Notes: generated by a model from the letters alone, not told the origin. Shown: positions 18,479-26,239, numbered from the stretch's first letter. The stretch: 64,000 nt of DNA from Paralcaligenes sp. KSB-10 (GCF_021266465.1 NZ_CP089848.1:2480001-2544000), one strand, 5' to 3'. Program-made: numbers and translations.

Positions 18479-19339
18479 ATGCACAACAAGCAAGATGCCG
18501 CGCCAGACAGCACGGCGGCGCGAGTCGCCTTGTGGCGCGCCCTGCATGTCGAGGCCGACTCCCCACCGCCTGTGCTGGATGACAAAATCGGCCTTGAACT
18601 GCTGGCCCCGGACCCGGATTGGCGCCATCGCGGGGACATGGACCCGCAATTCACGCGCCCCTTCCGCGCCTCGATCGTGGCTCGTGCCCGCTTCATTGAA
18701 GACCTGGTCGAGGAACAGGCAGGCAGCGGGCTTGGCCAATATGTCATCCTTGGCGCCGGCCTTGACAGCTTCGCACAGCGCCGACCCGAAGTCGCATCCA
18801 GCCTCAGGATATTCGAAATCGACCAACCGGGCCCTCAGGCATGGAAGCGTCGGCGCCTGATCGAGCTCGGCTTCGGCATCCCGGACGGGCTGCACTTCGT
18901 GCCCGTCGATTTCGAGGCCGGAGAGGCCTGGCGAGACGGGCTCGTGACTGCCGGCTTCGACGACAGCAAGCCCGCAATCGTGGTCTCCACCGGAGTCAGC
19001 ATGTATCTCACCAAGGAGGCGAACACGGCCACGCTGCGCCAAGTCGCGGCCTTTGCCCCCGGCTCGACGCTCGCCATGACATTCCTGCTCCCGCTTGACA
19101 TGGCGGACCCCGAGGTGCGTCCAGGGCTGGAGATGGCGGAGAAAGGGGCGCGGGCAAGCGGAACGCCTTTTCTCAGCTTTTTTACCCCGCCGGAGATCCT
19201 GGCGCTGGCCCACGAAGCAGGCTTCAGAGAAGCGCGGCACGTCTCGGCGGCCGATCTTACCCAGCGCTACTTCCTGGGCAGGACAGATGGCCTGCGCCCG
19301 CCAAACAACGCGGAGGAACTGCTGGTGGCAAGCACCTAG
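18479..19339 (+). CDS. Class I SAM-dependent methyltransferase, LCM/TIGR00027-like family
   Basis: 286-aa methyltransferase with the order typical of the TIGR00027/leucine-carboxyl-methyltransferase-like family: FTRPFRASIVARARFIEDLV, YVILGAGLDSFAQRRPE (SAM loop), FEIDQPGPQAWKRRRL (ribose acidic residue) and VSTGVSMYLTKEA (motif IV). Substrate unknown. AGGA precedes the ATG at 18479 by nine bases. It lies between tpm and the ECF41 sigma gene with 47 bases to the latter, and may be part of the ECF41 unit. A hairpin overlaps its stop codon. Confidence 0.88.
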   Translation: MHNKQDAAPDSTAARVALWRALHVEADSPPPVLDDKIGLELLAPDPDWRHRGDMDPQFTRPFRASIVARARFIEDLVEEQAGSGLGQYVILGAGLDSFAQRRPEVASSLRIFEIDQPGPQAWKRRRLIELGFGIPDGLHFVPVDFEAGEAWRDGLVTAGFDDSKPAIVVSTGVSMYLTKEANTATLRQVAAFAPGSTLAMTFLLPLDMADPEVRPGLEMAEKGARASGTPFLSFFTPPEILALAHEAGFREARHVSAADLTQRYFLGRTDGLRPPNNAEELLVAST

Positions 19340-19358
19340 CTGTTCATGCGGTGCTTGC
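19328..19358. repeat. Hairpin overlapping a stop codon before the ECF41 gene
   Basis: GCAAGCACC (19328-19336) and its exact reverse complement GGTGCTTGC (19350-19358) flank a 13-base loop that contains the TAG of the methyltransferase. There is no T run after it. It may attenuate or process the transcript before the sigma factor gene, or bind a regulator. Confidence 0.4.
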
Positions 19359-19386
19359 ATGATTTAGTACACGAGGAAATCTGTTC

Positions 19387-20268
19387 ATGGACGACAACGC
19401 CAATGTTTTTAACCAGCTTCGCCCGCGATTGCAGCAAATTGCGTACCGGATGCTGGGATCGCTTGCCGAAGCCGAAGATATCGTTCAAGATGCCTGGCTG
19501 CGCTGGCATGCAGCTGCCCGACAAGACATCAATAACGCGGAAGCGTGGCTTGTTGCAGTCACGACAAGGCTATCCATCGACCGGCTGCGCGCGGCAAAGA
19601 TTCAGCGCGAACACTATACGGGCATATGGCTACCCGAACCTCAGATGACCGTCTCACCGGCCACGCCCGAAGAGATCAAAGAGCGCGCCGACGATGTGTC
19701 CCTGGCTTTTCTGGTGCTGCTCGAACGGCTGACTCCCGAGGCGCGCGCAGCCTTTCTTCTGCATGAAGTCTTTGACGCGGACTACCCGCAAATCGCCGAA
19801 GCCATCGGCAAGACGCAAGCGGCGTGCCGTCAATTGGTGAGCCGCGCAAAAGTACAGTTACGCGACGACCGCCCTCGGCCCGTCGTGCCGCGCGAGATTC
19901 ATCTTGGCCTGCTGCAAACCTTCGTGCAGGCGCTCAAGAGCGGCGACCTGGCCGCAATCAACGCATTGCTTGCCGAAGATGCCGTACTGATGGGCGATGG
20001 CGGCGGCCAGGTGATCAGTTTTCCAAAGCCTATGGTGGGCGGCCGGCGCATTGCGCAGCTCTTTTTTGCCGTATCGCTGCGCTATAAGAGTGACCTTCAT
20101 ATTGAATTTGCCATGCTCAATGGCCAATGGGCCTTGTTGCCCTTTGTCCAGGGCAAGCTCGAAGCAGCGCAAATATTCGAATCGGACGGCAAGCGCATCA
20201 CCCGTATCTACGCTCAACGCAATCCCGACAAGCTGGCGCGCATCGCCGCGGCATACGACAACCGTTAA
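19387..20268 (+). CDS. ECF41-group RNA polymerase sigma factor (SigJ-like) with fused SnoaL-like C-terminal domain
   Basis: 293 aa. Sigma region 2 starts at the N-terminus with YRMLGSLAEAEDIVQDAWLR; region 4 follows, with FLLHEVFDADYPQIAEAIG and TQAACRQLVSRAKVQL. The C-terminal NTF2/SnoaL-like domain (about 175-293) carries both signature motifs of ECF41: DGGG at 204-207 and NPDKL at 279-283. In characterised members this domain both activates and restrains the sigma factor in place of an anti-sigma factor. Members normally control an adjacent carboxymuconolactone decarboxylase, oxidoreductase or epimerase gene through a TGTCACA-N16-CGTC promoter. A carboxymuconolactone decarboxylase-family gene follows directly, and an exact motif lies beyond it. 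GAGGA lies ten bases before the ATG. Confidence 0.94.
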   Translation: MDDNANVFNQLRPRLQQIAYRMLGSLAEAEDIVQDAWLRWHAAARQDINNAEAWLVAVTTRLSIDRLRAAKIQREHYTGIWLPEPQMTVSPATPEEIKERADDVSLAFLVLLERLTPEARAAFLLHEVFDADYPQIAEAIGKTQAACRQLVSRAKVQLRDDRPRPVVPREIHLGLLQTFVQALKSGDLAAINALLAEDAVLMGDGGGQVISFPKPMVGGRRIAQLFFAVSLRYKSDLHIEFAMLNGQWALLPFVQGKLEAAQIFESDGKRITRIYAQRNPDKLARIAAAYDNR

Positions 20269-20417
20269 GCGCCCAGGCACCTCCAGTGCGCATGCCCATC
20301 ATGACGCTGTTTGGTGCCCGAGGGGCAACACAGTGAGCCCGTCTGAATGTCTACCGCTGCGCGCCCCTCAAGCCTAATATGAGTTCCCGCGGCCTGTTGC
20401 CGCTATCGACACCTGAC

Positions 20418-20444
20418 AATCACAGGGTGTTTTTTCTCATTGTC
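20418..20444 (+). promoter_or_regulatory. Degenerate ECF41-type promoter candidate
   Basis: AATCACA at 20418-20424, then 16 bases, then TGTC at 20441-20444: eight of eleven positions agree with TGTCACA-N16-CGTC. It is directly before the carboxymuconolactone decarboxylase-family gene. The expected start of transcription would fall around the ribosome binding site, which weakens the call. Confidence 0.3.
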
Positions 20445-20457
20445 GCTTGGAGAAATT

Positions 20458-20937
20458 ATGACGCAACGCATCAACTATATTCAGCAATCGCCGGAGTTGT
20501 TCAAGAAGTTCCTTGAATTCAGTAATCTTCTGAAGGACAGCACAATCGATGCATCAATCGGCAATCTTGTTTCGACCCGCGCGTCGCAGATCAATGGCTG
20601 CGGGCTTTGCCTGGACATGCACGTCAAGGAGGCGCGCATCCACGGCGAGCGGGAGCTGCGTCTCCACCATCTGGCGATCTGGCGTGAATCCGCGCTGTTT
20701 GACCCGCGCGAACGCGCTGCACTCGCGTGGACGGAAGCGCTGACGAAATTGCCTGAACACGGCGTGCCCGACGATATCTACGAACAGGTGCGGGCTCATT
20801 TTTCCGAGAAGGAACTATCGGATCTGACCTTCGCGTTGATGGCCATCAACGGATGGAATCGTGTGAATATCGCATTCAAGACCGAACCGGGCTCGGCCGA
20901 CAAGGCCTACGGCCTGGACAAGGCGAACCTTGCCTGA
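20458..20937 (+). CDS. Carboxymuconolactone decarboxylase family (AhpD-like) protein
   Basis: 159-aa protein of the CMD/AhpD alkylhydroperoxidase fold. The redox motif C48-x2-C51-x3-H55 (CGLCLDMH) matches the AhpD-type peroxidase centre, followed by WRESALFDPRERAALAWTEALT. Such proteins usually reduce peroxides or act on reactive aldehydes. TTGGAG precedes the ATG at 20458. It lies 189 bases after the ECF41 sigma gene, the partner arrangement typical of ECF41 systems, so it is the probable primary target. True carboxymuconolactone decarboxylation is unlikely with this Cys pair. Confidence 0.92.
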   Translation: MTQRINYIQQSPELFKKFLEFSNLLKDSTIDASIGNLVSTRASQINGCGLCLDMHVKEARIHGERELRLHHLAIWRESALFDPRERAALAWTEALTKLPEHGVPDDIYEQVRAHFSEKELSDLTFALMAINGWNRVNIAFKTEPGSADKAYGLDKANLA

Positions 20938-20948
20938 GCGGCGGGCAA

Positions 20949-20975
20949 TGTCACAAATGGCCGCGCTCATACGTC
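20949..20975 (+). promoter_or_regulatory. Exact ECF41 promoter motif upstream of the LysR gene
   Basis: TGTCACA at 20949-20955, exactly 16 bases, then CGTC at 20972-20975. This matches the published ECF41 consensus TGTCACA-N16-CGTC with no mismatch. It starts 12 bases after the stop of the CMD-family gene and ends nine bases before the LysR ATG, so the transcript would be nearly leaderless. Confidence 0.75.
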
Positions 20976-20984
20976 TAGTCGTGT

Positions 20985-22013
20985 ATGGACACCACGACTC
21001 GCACTTTCATACCGCACCCACGCCAACCTGCCGCTAGCGCCGCTGATCCGTTTGCAAGCAGTTTTGCCACCAGTTACGCCGGTGTTGTTGCTTTTTTGGC
21101 CGTCGCCAACGAGGGCAGCTTTTCCCGAGCGAGCGATCGCCTGGGCATCGGCCGCTCGGCGGTCAGCCGTAACGTACAAAAGCTCGAGGCGCAGCTCGAC
21201 GCGCGCCTATTTCATCGCACGACGCGAAACACATCACTGACCCGCGAGGGCGAACTATTCTACGAGAACTGCCAGCCGGGCGTGGCGCGCATCGTCCAGG
21301 CCCTGGAAGATATGCGCGAACTGCGCAAGGGGCCGCCGCGAGGCCATCTGCGCATCCATTCGACACCCGGCTTCGGGCGCAAGATCGTCGCGCCGCTGCT
21401 GCGCGGCTTTCACGCTCAATACCCCGAGATTACATTGGAACTGCTGCTGAACGACCATCCGGCCGACTTCACCGTAGACCGCATAGACGTATCATTTCGC
21501 GACGGACTCATGGAAGACAGCGAGATCGTGGCGCGGCAGCTAATACCCATGCAAACAACGGTATGCGCTTCGCCCGCGTATGTGCAGGCTTATGGCGTGC
21601 CGCGTCATATCGACGAGCTGGCAACGCATTGCTGCATCAACTTCCGGGAAGCTTCGGGCCGTGTCCGGGAGTGGGAGTTCAAGGTCGACGGCCTTGCCCG
21701 CGGATGCCAGCCGCCCGCGCAACACACGTTCAACGACATGGACCTGATTCTGCAGGCGGTGCTCGACGGACGGGGCATAGCGCAATTGCCCGCGTATCAG
21801 GTTTGCGATCTGCTTCGGGACGGGCAATTGGTTTCCTGCCTGGCACAGTACGCCCCTGACGACGGCGGCCACTACCTATGCTATCCCAGCCGCAAGCATC
21901 TTCCGGCCAGAATCCGCGTGTTCATCGACTATATGACTGAACATACGCGGGCACTCGACCTGGAATGCCTGAGCTCCATGGCAGGCTTATCCATCCTCTG
22001 CGACGAGCCGTAA
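20985..22013 (+). CDS. LysR family transcriptional regulator
   Basis: 342-aa regulator. The winged helix-turn-helix is near residues 33-90 (AFLAVANEGSFSRASDRLG, then GRSAVSRNVQKLEAQL and RLFHRTTRNTSLTREG). A periplasmic-binding-like effector domain follows. There is an unusual N-terminal extension of about 30 residues rich in Pro, Ala and Thr before the DNA-binding domain. No later start codon preserves the HTH, so the ATG at 20985 is kept, although no ribosome binding site precedes it. This fits leaderless expression from the exact ECF41 promoter just upstream. It is the likely second member of an ECF41 regulon. Target unknown. Confidence 0.9.
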   Translation: MDTTTRTFIPHPRQPAASAADPFASSFATSYAGVVAFLAVANEGSFSRASDRLGIGRSAVSRNVQKLEAQLDARLFHRTTRNTSLTREGELFYENCQPGVARIVQALEDMRELRKGPPRGHLRIHSTPGFGRKIVAPLLRGFHAQYPEITLELLLNDHPADFTVDRIDVSFRDGLMEDSEIVARQLIPMQTTVCASPAYVQAYGVPRHIDELATHCCINFREASGRVREWEFKVDGLARGCQPPAQHTFNDMDLILQAVLDGRGIAQLPAYQVCDLLRDGQLVSCLAQYAPDDGGHYLCYPSRKHLPARIRVFIDYMTEHTRALDLECLSSMAGLSILCDEP

Positions 22014-22070
22014 TATCGCCTGGCCGAGGGTTTAAAATCTACAGTTTCACACCTCCCGGACAGACACGCC

Positions 22071-22586
22071 ATGCCTAGATACGTCGCTTTTCTTCGGGGG
22101 GTAAGCCCCATGAACGCCAAGATGCCTGAGCTAAAAAATAGCTTCGAGAACGCCGGGTTTGCAAACGTAAGAACAATTTTATCCAGCGGCAACGTAGTTT
22201 TCGATGCACGCTCCAGCCTGGGGACGTCGCTTGAACGAAGAGCGGAATCCGCAATGCAGGATTCGATGGGCCGGACTTTCCATACGTTCGTGCGATCGGT
22301 AGAGTCGCTACGCAGCTTGCTGGAATCCGACCCCTATGCGGCTTTCACAGTTCCTCCAAACGCAAAGCGCGTCGTTAGCTTCCTGCGCAAGCCCAACACT
22401 GGCAAGCTCGCGCTTCCGATTGAGCTCGATGGGGCTCAAATCCTGTGTATGCTCGACCGCGAAGTATTCGCCGCCTATGAGCTCGGCGAGAAAGGCCCGG
22501 TGTTCATGAGGCTGATCGAAAAAACATTCGGAACCGAGGTGACTACGCGAACCTGGGATACGGTCAGAAAATGCGCCGCCGCATGA
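22071..22586 (+). CDS. DUF1697 domain-containing protein
   Basis: 171-aa protein with the DUF1697 opening PRYVAFLRGVSPMNAKMPELK and NVRTILSSGNVVFDA, which are the family hallmark. The family is cytosolic, widespread and uncharacterised; it has a ferredoxin-like fold in solved members as I recall. It stands alone downstream of the LysR gene, with its own 57-base upstream gap. Function unknown. Confidence 0.9.
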   Translation: MPRYVAFLRGVSPMNAKMPELKNSFENAGFANVRTILSSGNVVFDARSSLGTSLERRAESAMQDSMGRTFHTFVRSVESLRSLLESDPYAAFTVPPNAKRVVSFLRKPNTGKLALPIELDGAQILCMLDREVFAAYELGEKGPVFMRLIEKTFGTEVTTRTWDTVRKCAAA

Positions 22587-22712
22587 ACCATGCCTGAACC
22601 GTCACAGGTGCAGTGCCGCTGCGAGAAGCGGATACGCATCTCAGGGGGCCCGTCATTGACCAACGGGATATCACCAAAGTTTCCGAGGCCAGCCTGCCTG
22701 ATATTTATTTAA

Positions 22713-22955
22713 CTATCTGTTCTTGCTATCGGAATTCGCGAAAAATTGCTTGAAGAGACGCTCCGATTCGCGCAACCCTTCCTCAGTCAGCACCACGGAT
22801 TTCGCCTTATTGACCGGATCGGCAAGGAAACCTCGCTCATGAAGGCGATTGATCGCATCCCAATCGAAGCCCTTCCAGGCCCGGCTATCGTCATGCAAAG
22901 TCAAGTGGAGAAGCGCAAGGACGGCATCGTCGATCGCATCGGTATTGATATTCAT
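22713..22955 (-). CDS. DUF6429-like small protein
   Basis: 80 aa. The sequence opens with TDAIDDAVLALLHLTLHDD and continues WKGFDWDAINRLHERGFLADP, then KSVVLTEEGLRESERLFKQFF. It looks like a small winged-helix-type protein in which the last segment forms the wing and helix. The family is uncharacterised. It is transcribed toward DUF1697 and lies 41 bases downstream of the SRPBCC gene on the same strand, so the two may share a transcript. Confidence 0.75.
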   Translation of the reverse strand: MNINTDAIDDAVLALLHLTLHDDSRAWKGFDWDAINRLHERGFLADPVNKAKSVVLTEEGLRESERLFKQFFANSDSKNR

Positions 22956-22996
22956 GGATTCATCCCAAGCTTTTTTGGATACATGTACAGATGCGA

Positions 22997-23443
22997 TCAG
23001 TCAGGAATCTCGGGTTCTACCAGCCTTGCCAGTTGAACAAGCGACTCCTGCCAGCCCAGATAGCACATCTCGACAGGAATGACTTCGGGTATGCCCTCCT
23101 GCTCGATGGTGATCTCGGTACCGCAGGACACCTGCCGCAACGAAACGGTGACGGTCATCTGGCCAGGCAGGTTCGGATTGTCGAACCGGTCCGAATAGCG
23201 GATCTTCTCGAACGGCACGAGTTCGAGGTACTCGCCACCGAACGAGTCGCTATTGCCTGTGCTGAAGTTGCGGAAAGACATCTTGTGTGTACCACCCACT
23301 TGGACATCCATGTGGTGGACCTGGCAAGTGAACCCATAAGGCGGAAGCCATTTCGCTACCGCATCGGGTTCGAGGAAAGCGCGATAGACGCGCTCGGGGG
23401 GCGCGCGCAAGACGCGGTGGAAATGAACGGTTCCGGTAGTCAT
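22997..23443 (-). CDS. SRPBCC family (AHSA1-like) protein
   Basis: 148 aa with the START/AHSA1 hydrophobic-cavity fold. VHFHRVLRAPPERVYRAFL with WLPPYGFTC opens the domain, and GWQESLVQLARLVE forms the long C-terminal helix. GGAGGG lies ten bases before the ATG at 23443; the frame is open up to 23662, but that extension is low-complexity and not typical. Proteins of this family bind hydrophobic ligands or act in stress responses; the ligand here is unknown. Confidence 0.88.
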   Translation of the reverse strand: MTTGTVHFHRVLRAPPERVYRAFLEPDAVAKWLPPYGFTCQVHHMDVQVGGTHKMSFRNFSTGNSDSFGGEYLELVPFEKIRYSDRFDNPNLPGQMTVTVSLRQVSCGTEITIEQEGIPEVIPVEMCYLGWQESLVQLARLVEPEIPD

Positions 23444-23756
23444 GGTGTGCAAGCCCTCCAGTAGAAAAGTGGGGCGTTCTCCTACGACCCGCAGCCGCCG
23501 CCCTCCAACGGATGCAGGCATAGCCAAGGCGGCCGCGCGACCAGGTAGCGCGGCCTTGGCCTCGCCACCCTTCGTCTTTTTTACCACGCCATTCCAACCG
23601 TGAAAACAGGGGCCGCCCCCGAAAGGCCATTGCCATAAGAACAAATCATCGGACGCGGCCATCCCTTACAAGGGTAAACACCGTTTGTTGGTCAATGAAT
23701 CTCCATTAACATACTTTGTCGTATTTTGCGACAACTAATTTCAATAAAGGTAGCGT
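23444..23756. other. Intergenic region between SRPBCC and the Tat deaminase-like gene
   Basis: 313 bases with no supported gene. The half nearest the SRPBCC gene is an in-frame open extension, GC-rich and without conserved features. The half nearest the deaminase is AT-richer, with an inverted repeat at 23716-23734 and a likely promoter region. No terminator seen. Confidence 0.5.
23716..23734. promoter_or_regulatory. Inverted repeat before the Tat deaminase-like gene
   Basis: TTGTCG (23716-23721) and CGACAA (23729-23734) form a perfect six-base inverted repeat around seven bases. It lies about 22 bases before the ATG at 23757, where an operator would act. No regulator gene adjoins, so the binding protein is not identified. 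Confidence 0.4.
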
Positions 23757-24476
23757 ATGTTCCCAACAGACTGCAATTGCCCTCAGCACGTTGATCGGCG
23801 CAAATTCCTTACGCGCACTTTGGCCGGCACGCTGGCCGCCGCGGCGGTTGTGTCAAGCGACCCGGTCGGCGCGGCGCAATCCAAGTCATCGGCCAAGGTC
23901 ATCACAGACCCAGGCAAGCGCAAGTTTATGGAAGAGGCCACGCGCCTGGCGATCGAATCTGTCGAAAAGGGTTGGGGCGGCCCATTTGGAGCGGTCATTG
24001 TGAAAGATGGGGAAATCATCGGACGGGGCCAGAATCGTGTCCTGCTGACCGGCATTCCTGTATTTCACGCCGAAATCACGGCCATCATGGATGCGTCGGC
24101 AAGGCTTAACCCCAAAGCGTTGCTTGGCAGCGAATACGGCGCGGGTACCATTCTTGAAATGATCCCGCGCGAAGCCGGGTCGCCCGACCCCGTGCCCGAG
24201 CGTGCACGCATGCTTAAAGGGTGCGAGATCTACATCAACGGCGCACCCTGCCCGATGTGCATGAGCGCCATCTATTGGGCCCGCATCGACCATGTCTATT
24301 TTGCGGCCAGCTTGAAAGATACCAGCAAGATAGGGTTTGACGACGCCTTCCAGTACGAAGACTTCGCCAAGCCATGGGAAGAAAGGCGCATCGCCGTCAC
24401 TCCAAACTTTGAACGGGACGTTGGACTGAAAGCCTACGAGGCATGGACGGCCAAGAAAGACCGCCATCCTTATTAA
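23757..24476 (+). CDS. Tat-exported nucleoside deaminase-like protein
   Basis: 239 aa. A twin-arginine signal is present at the N-terminus (DRRKFL at residues 13-18, then TLAGTLAAAAVV). The mature part is a cytidine deaminase-fold domain with zinc ligands in HAEI and PCPMCMSAI, plus GPFGAVIVKDGEIIGRGQN, features of the guanine-deaminase/TadA branch. Such enzymes normally work in the cytosol on free bases or tRNA, so export is unusual. The active-site HAE and PCxxC residues are intact. AAAGG precedes the ATG. The substrate may be a periplasmic purine or a different amine. Confidence 0.85.
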   Translation: MFPTDCNCPQHVDRRKFLTRTLAGTLAAAAVVSSDPVGAAQSKSSAKVITDPGKRKFMEEATRLAIESVEKGWGGPFGAVIVKDGEIIGRGQNRVLLTGIPVFHAEITAIMDASARLNPKALLGSEYGAGTILEMIPREAGSPDPVPERARMLKGCEIYINGAPCPMCMSAIYWARIDHVYFAASLKDTSKIGFDDAFQYEDFAKPWEERRIAVTPNFERDVGLKAYEAWTAKKDRHPY

Positions 24477-24616
24477 GAACTGATATACGTAAAACCCCCT
24501 AGGCAAACCTAAATATGGATTGATGGAGTGGCCTAGGTGCCAACGACTGCTCTCGACCTGGCTCCGTTAGATGGACACACGGCACAGTCACTTAGATAAC
24601 GCTCGTCCATGCGGAG

Positions 24617-24814
24617 TCACTCCTTTTCGGCGAGGCCGGCGATTTCTTCGCAATGGATCAACTCACCGTCGTCCCCGGGATCCATCTCTCCATTTTCTGA
24701 GGCAAACCGAAGCTGCACCCAGATGCCATCGCCGAAGTTCTCGATAATCTCCCCAAGCCTGCCATCGCGAAGCTGGAGTTTTTGCCCTACTTTCAATTGC
24801 ATAAGGTTCAACAT
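24617..24814 (-). CDS. Small hypothetical protein at the end of the dioxygenase operon
   Basis: 65 aa: LKVGQKLQLRDGRLGEIIEN, then DGIWVQLRF and LIHCEEIAGLAEKE. The pattern suggests a compact beta-barrel of SH3-like type, and similar small proteins occur next to ring-hydroxylating dioxygenase genes as far as I recall. AGGA lies six bases before the ATG at 24814, and the gene starts eight bases after the beta-subunit stop, so it is in the same transcript. Role unknown; assembly or stability of the oxygenase is possible. Confidence 0.75.
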   Translation of the reverse strand: MLNLMQLKVGQKLQLRDGRLGEIIENFGDGIWVQLRFASENGEMDPGDDGELIHCEEIAGLAEKE

Positions 24815-24822
24815 GGAGGTTC

Positions 24823-25407
24823 CTAGAAAAACATCGTCAGATTCTTGGCCAGCAGCACGTTCTGCGGCAAATGGATCTCCCGGCGCGTCAATTTCCAGGC
24901 TCCATCGACGCGCCGCAGGCGGTCATAGCGCTGACCCGCAAAGAAATACTGCTCGTACTCGCACCGGTTCTGATAGGTAAGGAATCGACTGCGGACGCTG
25001 ACCTCGTCCTCGCCATTGGCATTCTTGCCTATAGCCGTGAGCTGAACATTGCTCACCAGGCGGCACAATCTGGACAGAGGTTCTTCCGCCCAGTGAACGC
25101 CGGTCATGATCTGTTCGGCACGCTTGGTCAAGGTCCATTTGCCTTCATTGAACCAACTCATGTCTTTTTCTTCCCTTGTACGCTCGCTGCTATCGTGCGT
25201 ACCGGATTTCACGTTGAAAGTCATCGGCATGAAGTAGACAAGATCTTCGGCCAGCGTATCCAGCCACTCTGAAAAGCGACGGGTATCCAGCAGCTCGCAC
25301 TCGTCGTAAAGATGTTCTTCGATCTCTCGCTTCAATTCGTAGTAGCGTGCGTCCCGCGTAATAGGCGGGACCTCTTGGGCTTTTTCTTGCAGATCGGTGT
25401 CAGTCAT
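24823..25407 (-). CDS. Aromatic-ring-hydroxylating dioxygenase beta subunit
   Basis: 194-aa structural small subunit with the SnoaL/NTF2-like fold. The domain includes YYELKREIEEHLYDECELLD, WLDTLAEDLVYFMPMTFNV, VSVRSRFLTYQNRCEYEQYF and the C-terminal REIHLPQNVLLAKNLTMFF. It would assemble with the alpha subunit into an alpha3beta3 oxygenase. It comes after the SDR rather than directly after alpha, an order seen in some Burkholderiales clusters. The substrate is an aromatic acid by analogy only. Confidence 0.93.
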   Translation of the reverse strand: MTDTDLQEKAQEVPPITRDARYYELKREIEEHLYDECELLDTRRFSEWLDTLAEDLVYFMPMTFNVKSGTHDSSERTREEKDMSWFNEGKWTLTKRAEQIMTGVHWAEEPLSRLCRLVSNVQLTAIGKNANGEDEVSVRSRFLTYQNRCEYEQYFFAGQRYDRLRRVDGAWKLTRREIHLPQNVLLAKNLTMFF

Positions 25408-25426
25408 AGCAATATCCTTGGATTAA

Positions 25427-26239
25427 TCAGATTCGGACAGGGACAGGACCGCCTTGGTGGGCAAAGCATCCGACGTCAATAACCGTTCCGGAGATCGCCT
25501 CGGCCTCACTCGAAAGCAAGAAAGCCACGGCATTGGCCAGGTCATCGCCAGTTGCCGGGCGCCCCGCCGACGTACCGACGGCGGGCCGGCTCTTAAAGAC
25601 GGATTCATCGCCGCCGAATCGGCCGACACTCATCCCGGAGATAATGCCGCCGCCACCCGGTATCGCCACATTGACGCGTATGCGCTCATGAAAATGGTCA
25701 TATGCCATGGCCGACGAAAGCGCCAATACCGCCCCTTTGCTGGCCGCATAGATGGCCATGTTCGGCTTGCCATGGCCGGCGCCTGACCCAATATTCACAA
25801 TCGACCCTCCTCCTTGCCGAGCCATGTGGGGGATCACTGCCCGACTGGCCATATAGACGCCCTTCACATTCACCGCCAATATTTGATCCACCATGCCCGG
25901 CTCAGTCGTGAGCACAGTGCCGAGCGGCCCGATGGCGGCGTTGTTGACCAAGCCATCGATGCGGCCGAACTTGTCGAGCGCATGGGCTATGACACGCGCC
26001 ACGTCCTGCTCGTCGGCAACGTTTGCCTCCAACAGCTCTATCCGGCCGCCCAGCGAAGCCGAGGCGATGGCCTTGTAAAGCCCGTCGAAGCCCTGCGCCG
26101 TACTGGAAACCTGAGGGGACTCCAGCCCGAAAGCGACCACGCGGTGCCCACGCCGGGCCAAGGCCAAAGTAATGGCTTGGCCCAGGCCGAAGGTGCCCCC
26201 CGTAACGATGGAGACAGGACCGTTAATGGGCGCGCTCAT
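25427..26239 (-). CDS. Short-chain dehydrogenase, probable cis-dihydrodiol dehydrogenase
   Basis: 270 aa. The N-terminal nucleotide-binding motif TGGTFGLGQ, NNAAIGP, the catalytic YAASKG and the later PGGGGIISGM are classical SDR features. The start at 26239 overlaps the alpha-subunit stop by four bases (ATGA), showing translational coupling. In benzoate-type pathways the enzyme following the dioxygenase (BenD-like) oxidises the cis-diol to a catechol with NAD. That role is inferred from position; the sequence alone gives only the SDR fold. Confidence 0.9.
   Translation of the reverse strand: MSAPINGPVSIVTGGTFGLGQAITLALARRGHRVVAFGLESPQVSSTAQGFDGLYKAIASASLGGRIELLEANVADEQDVARVIAHALDKFGRIDGLVNNAAIGPLGTVLTTEPGMVDQILAVNVKGVYMASRAVIPHMARQGGGSIVNIGSGAGHGKPNMAIYAASKGAVLALSSAMAYDHFHERIRVNVAIPGGGGIISGMSVGRFGGDESVFKSRPAVGTSAGRPATGDDLANAVAFLLSSEAEAISGTVIDVGCFAHQGGPVPVRI

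Noticed and set aside
23444-23662. N-terminal extension of the SRPBCC protein
   Set aside because: The frame is open, but the residues are low-complexity and a ribosome binding site precedes the ATG at 23443.
24480-24600. Repeated CCTAGG sites between two convergent genes as a possible terminator or attachment site
   Set aside because: The repeat is just a six-base palindrome occurring twice, with no stable stem, T run or integrase nearby.
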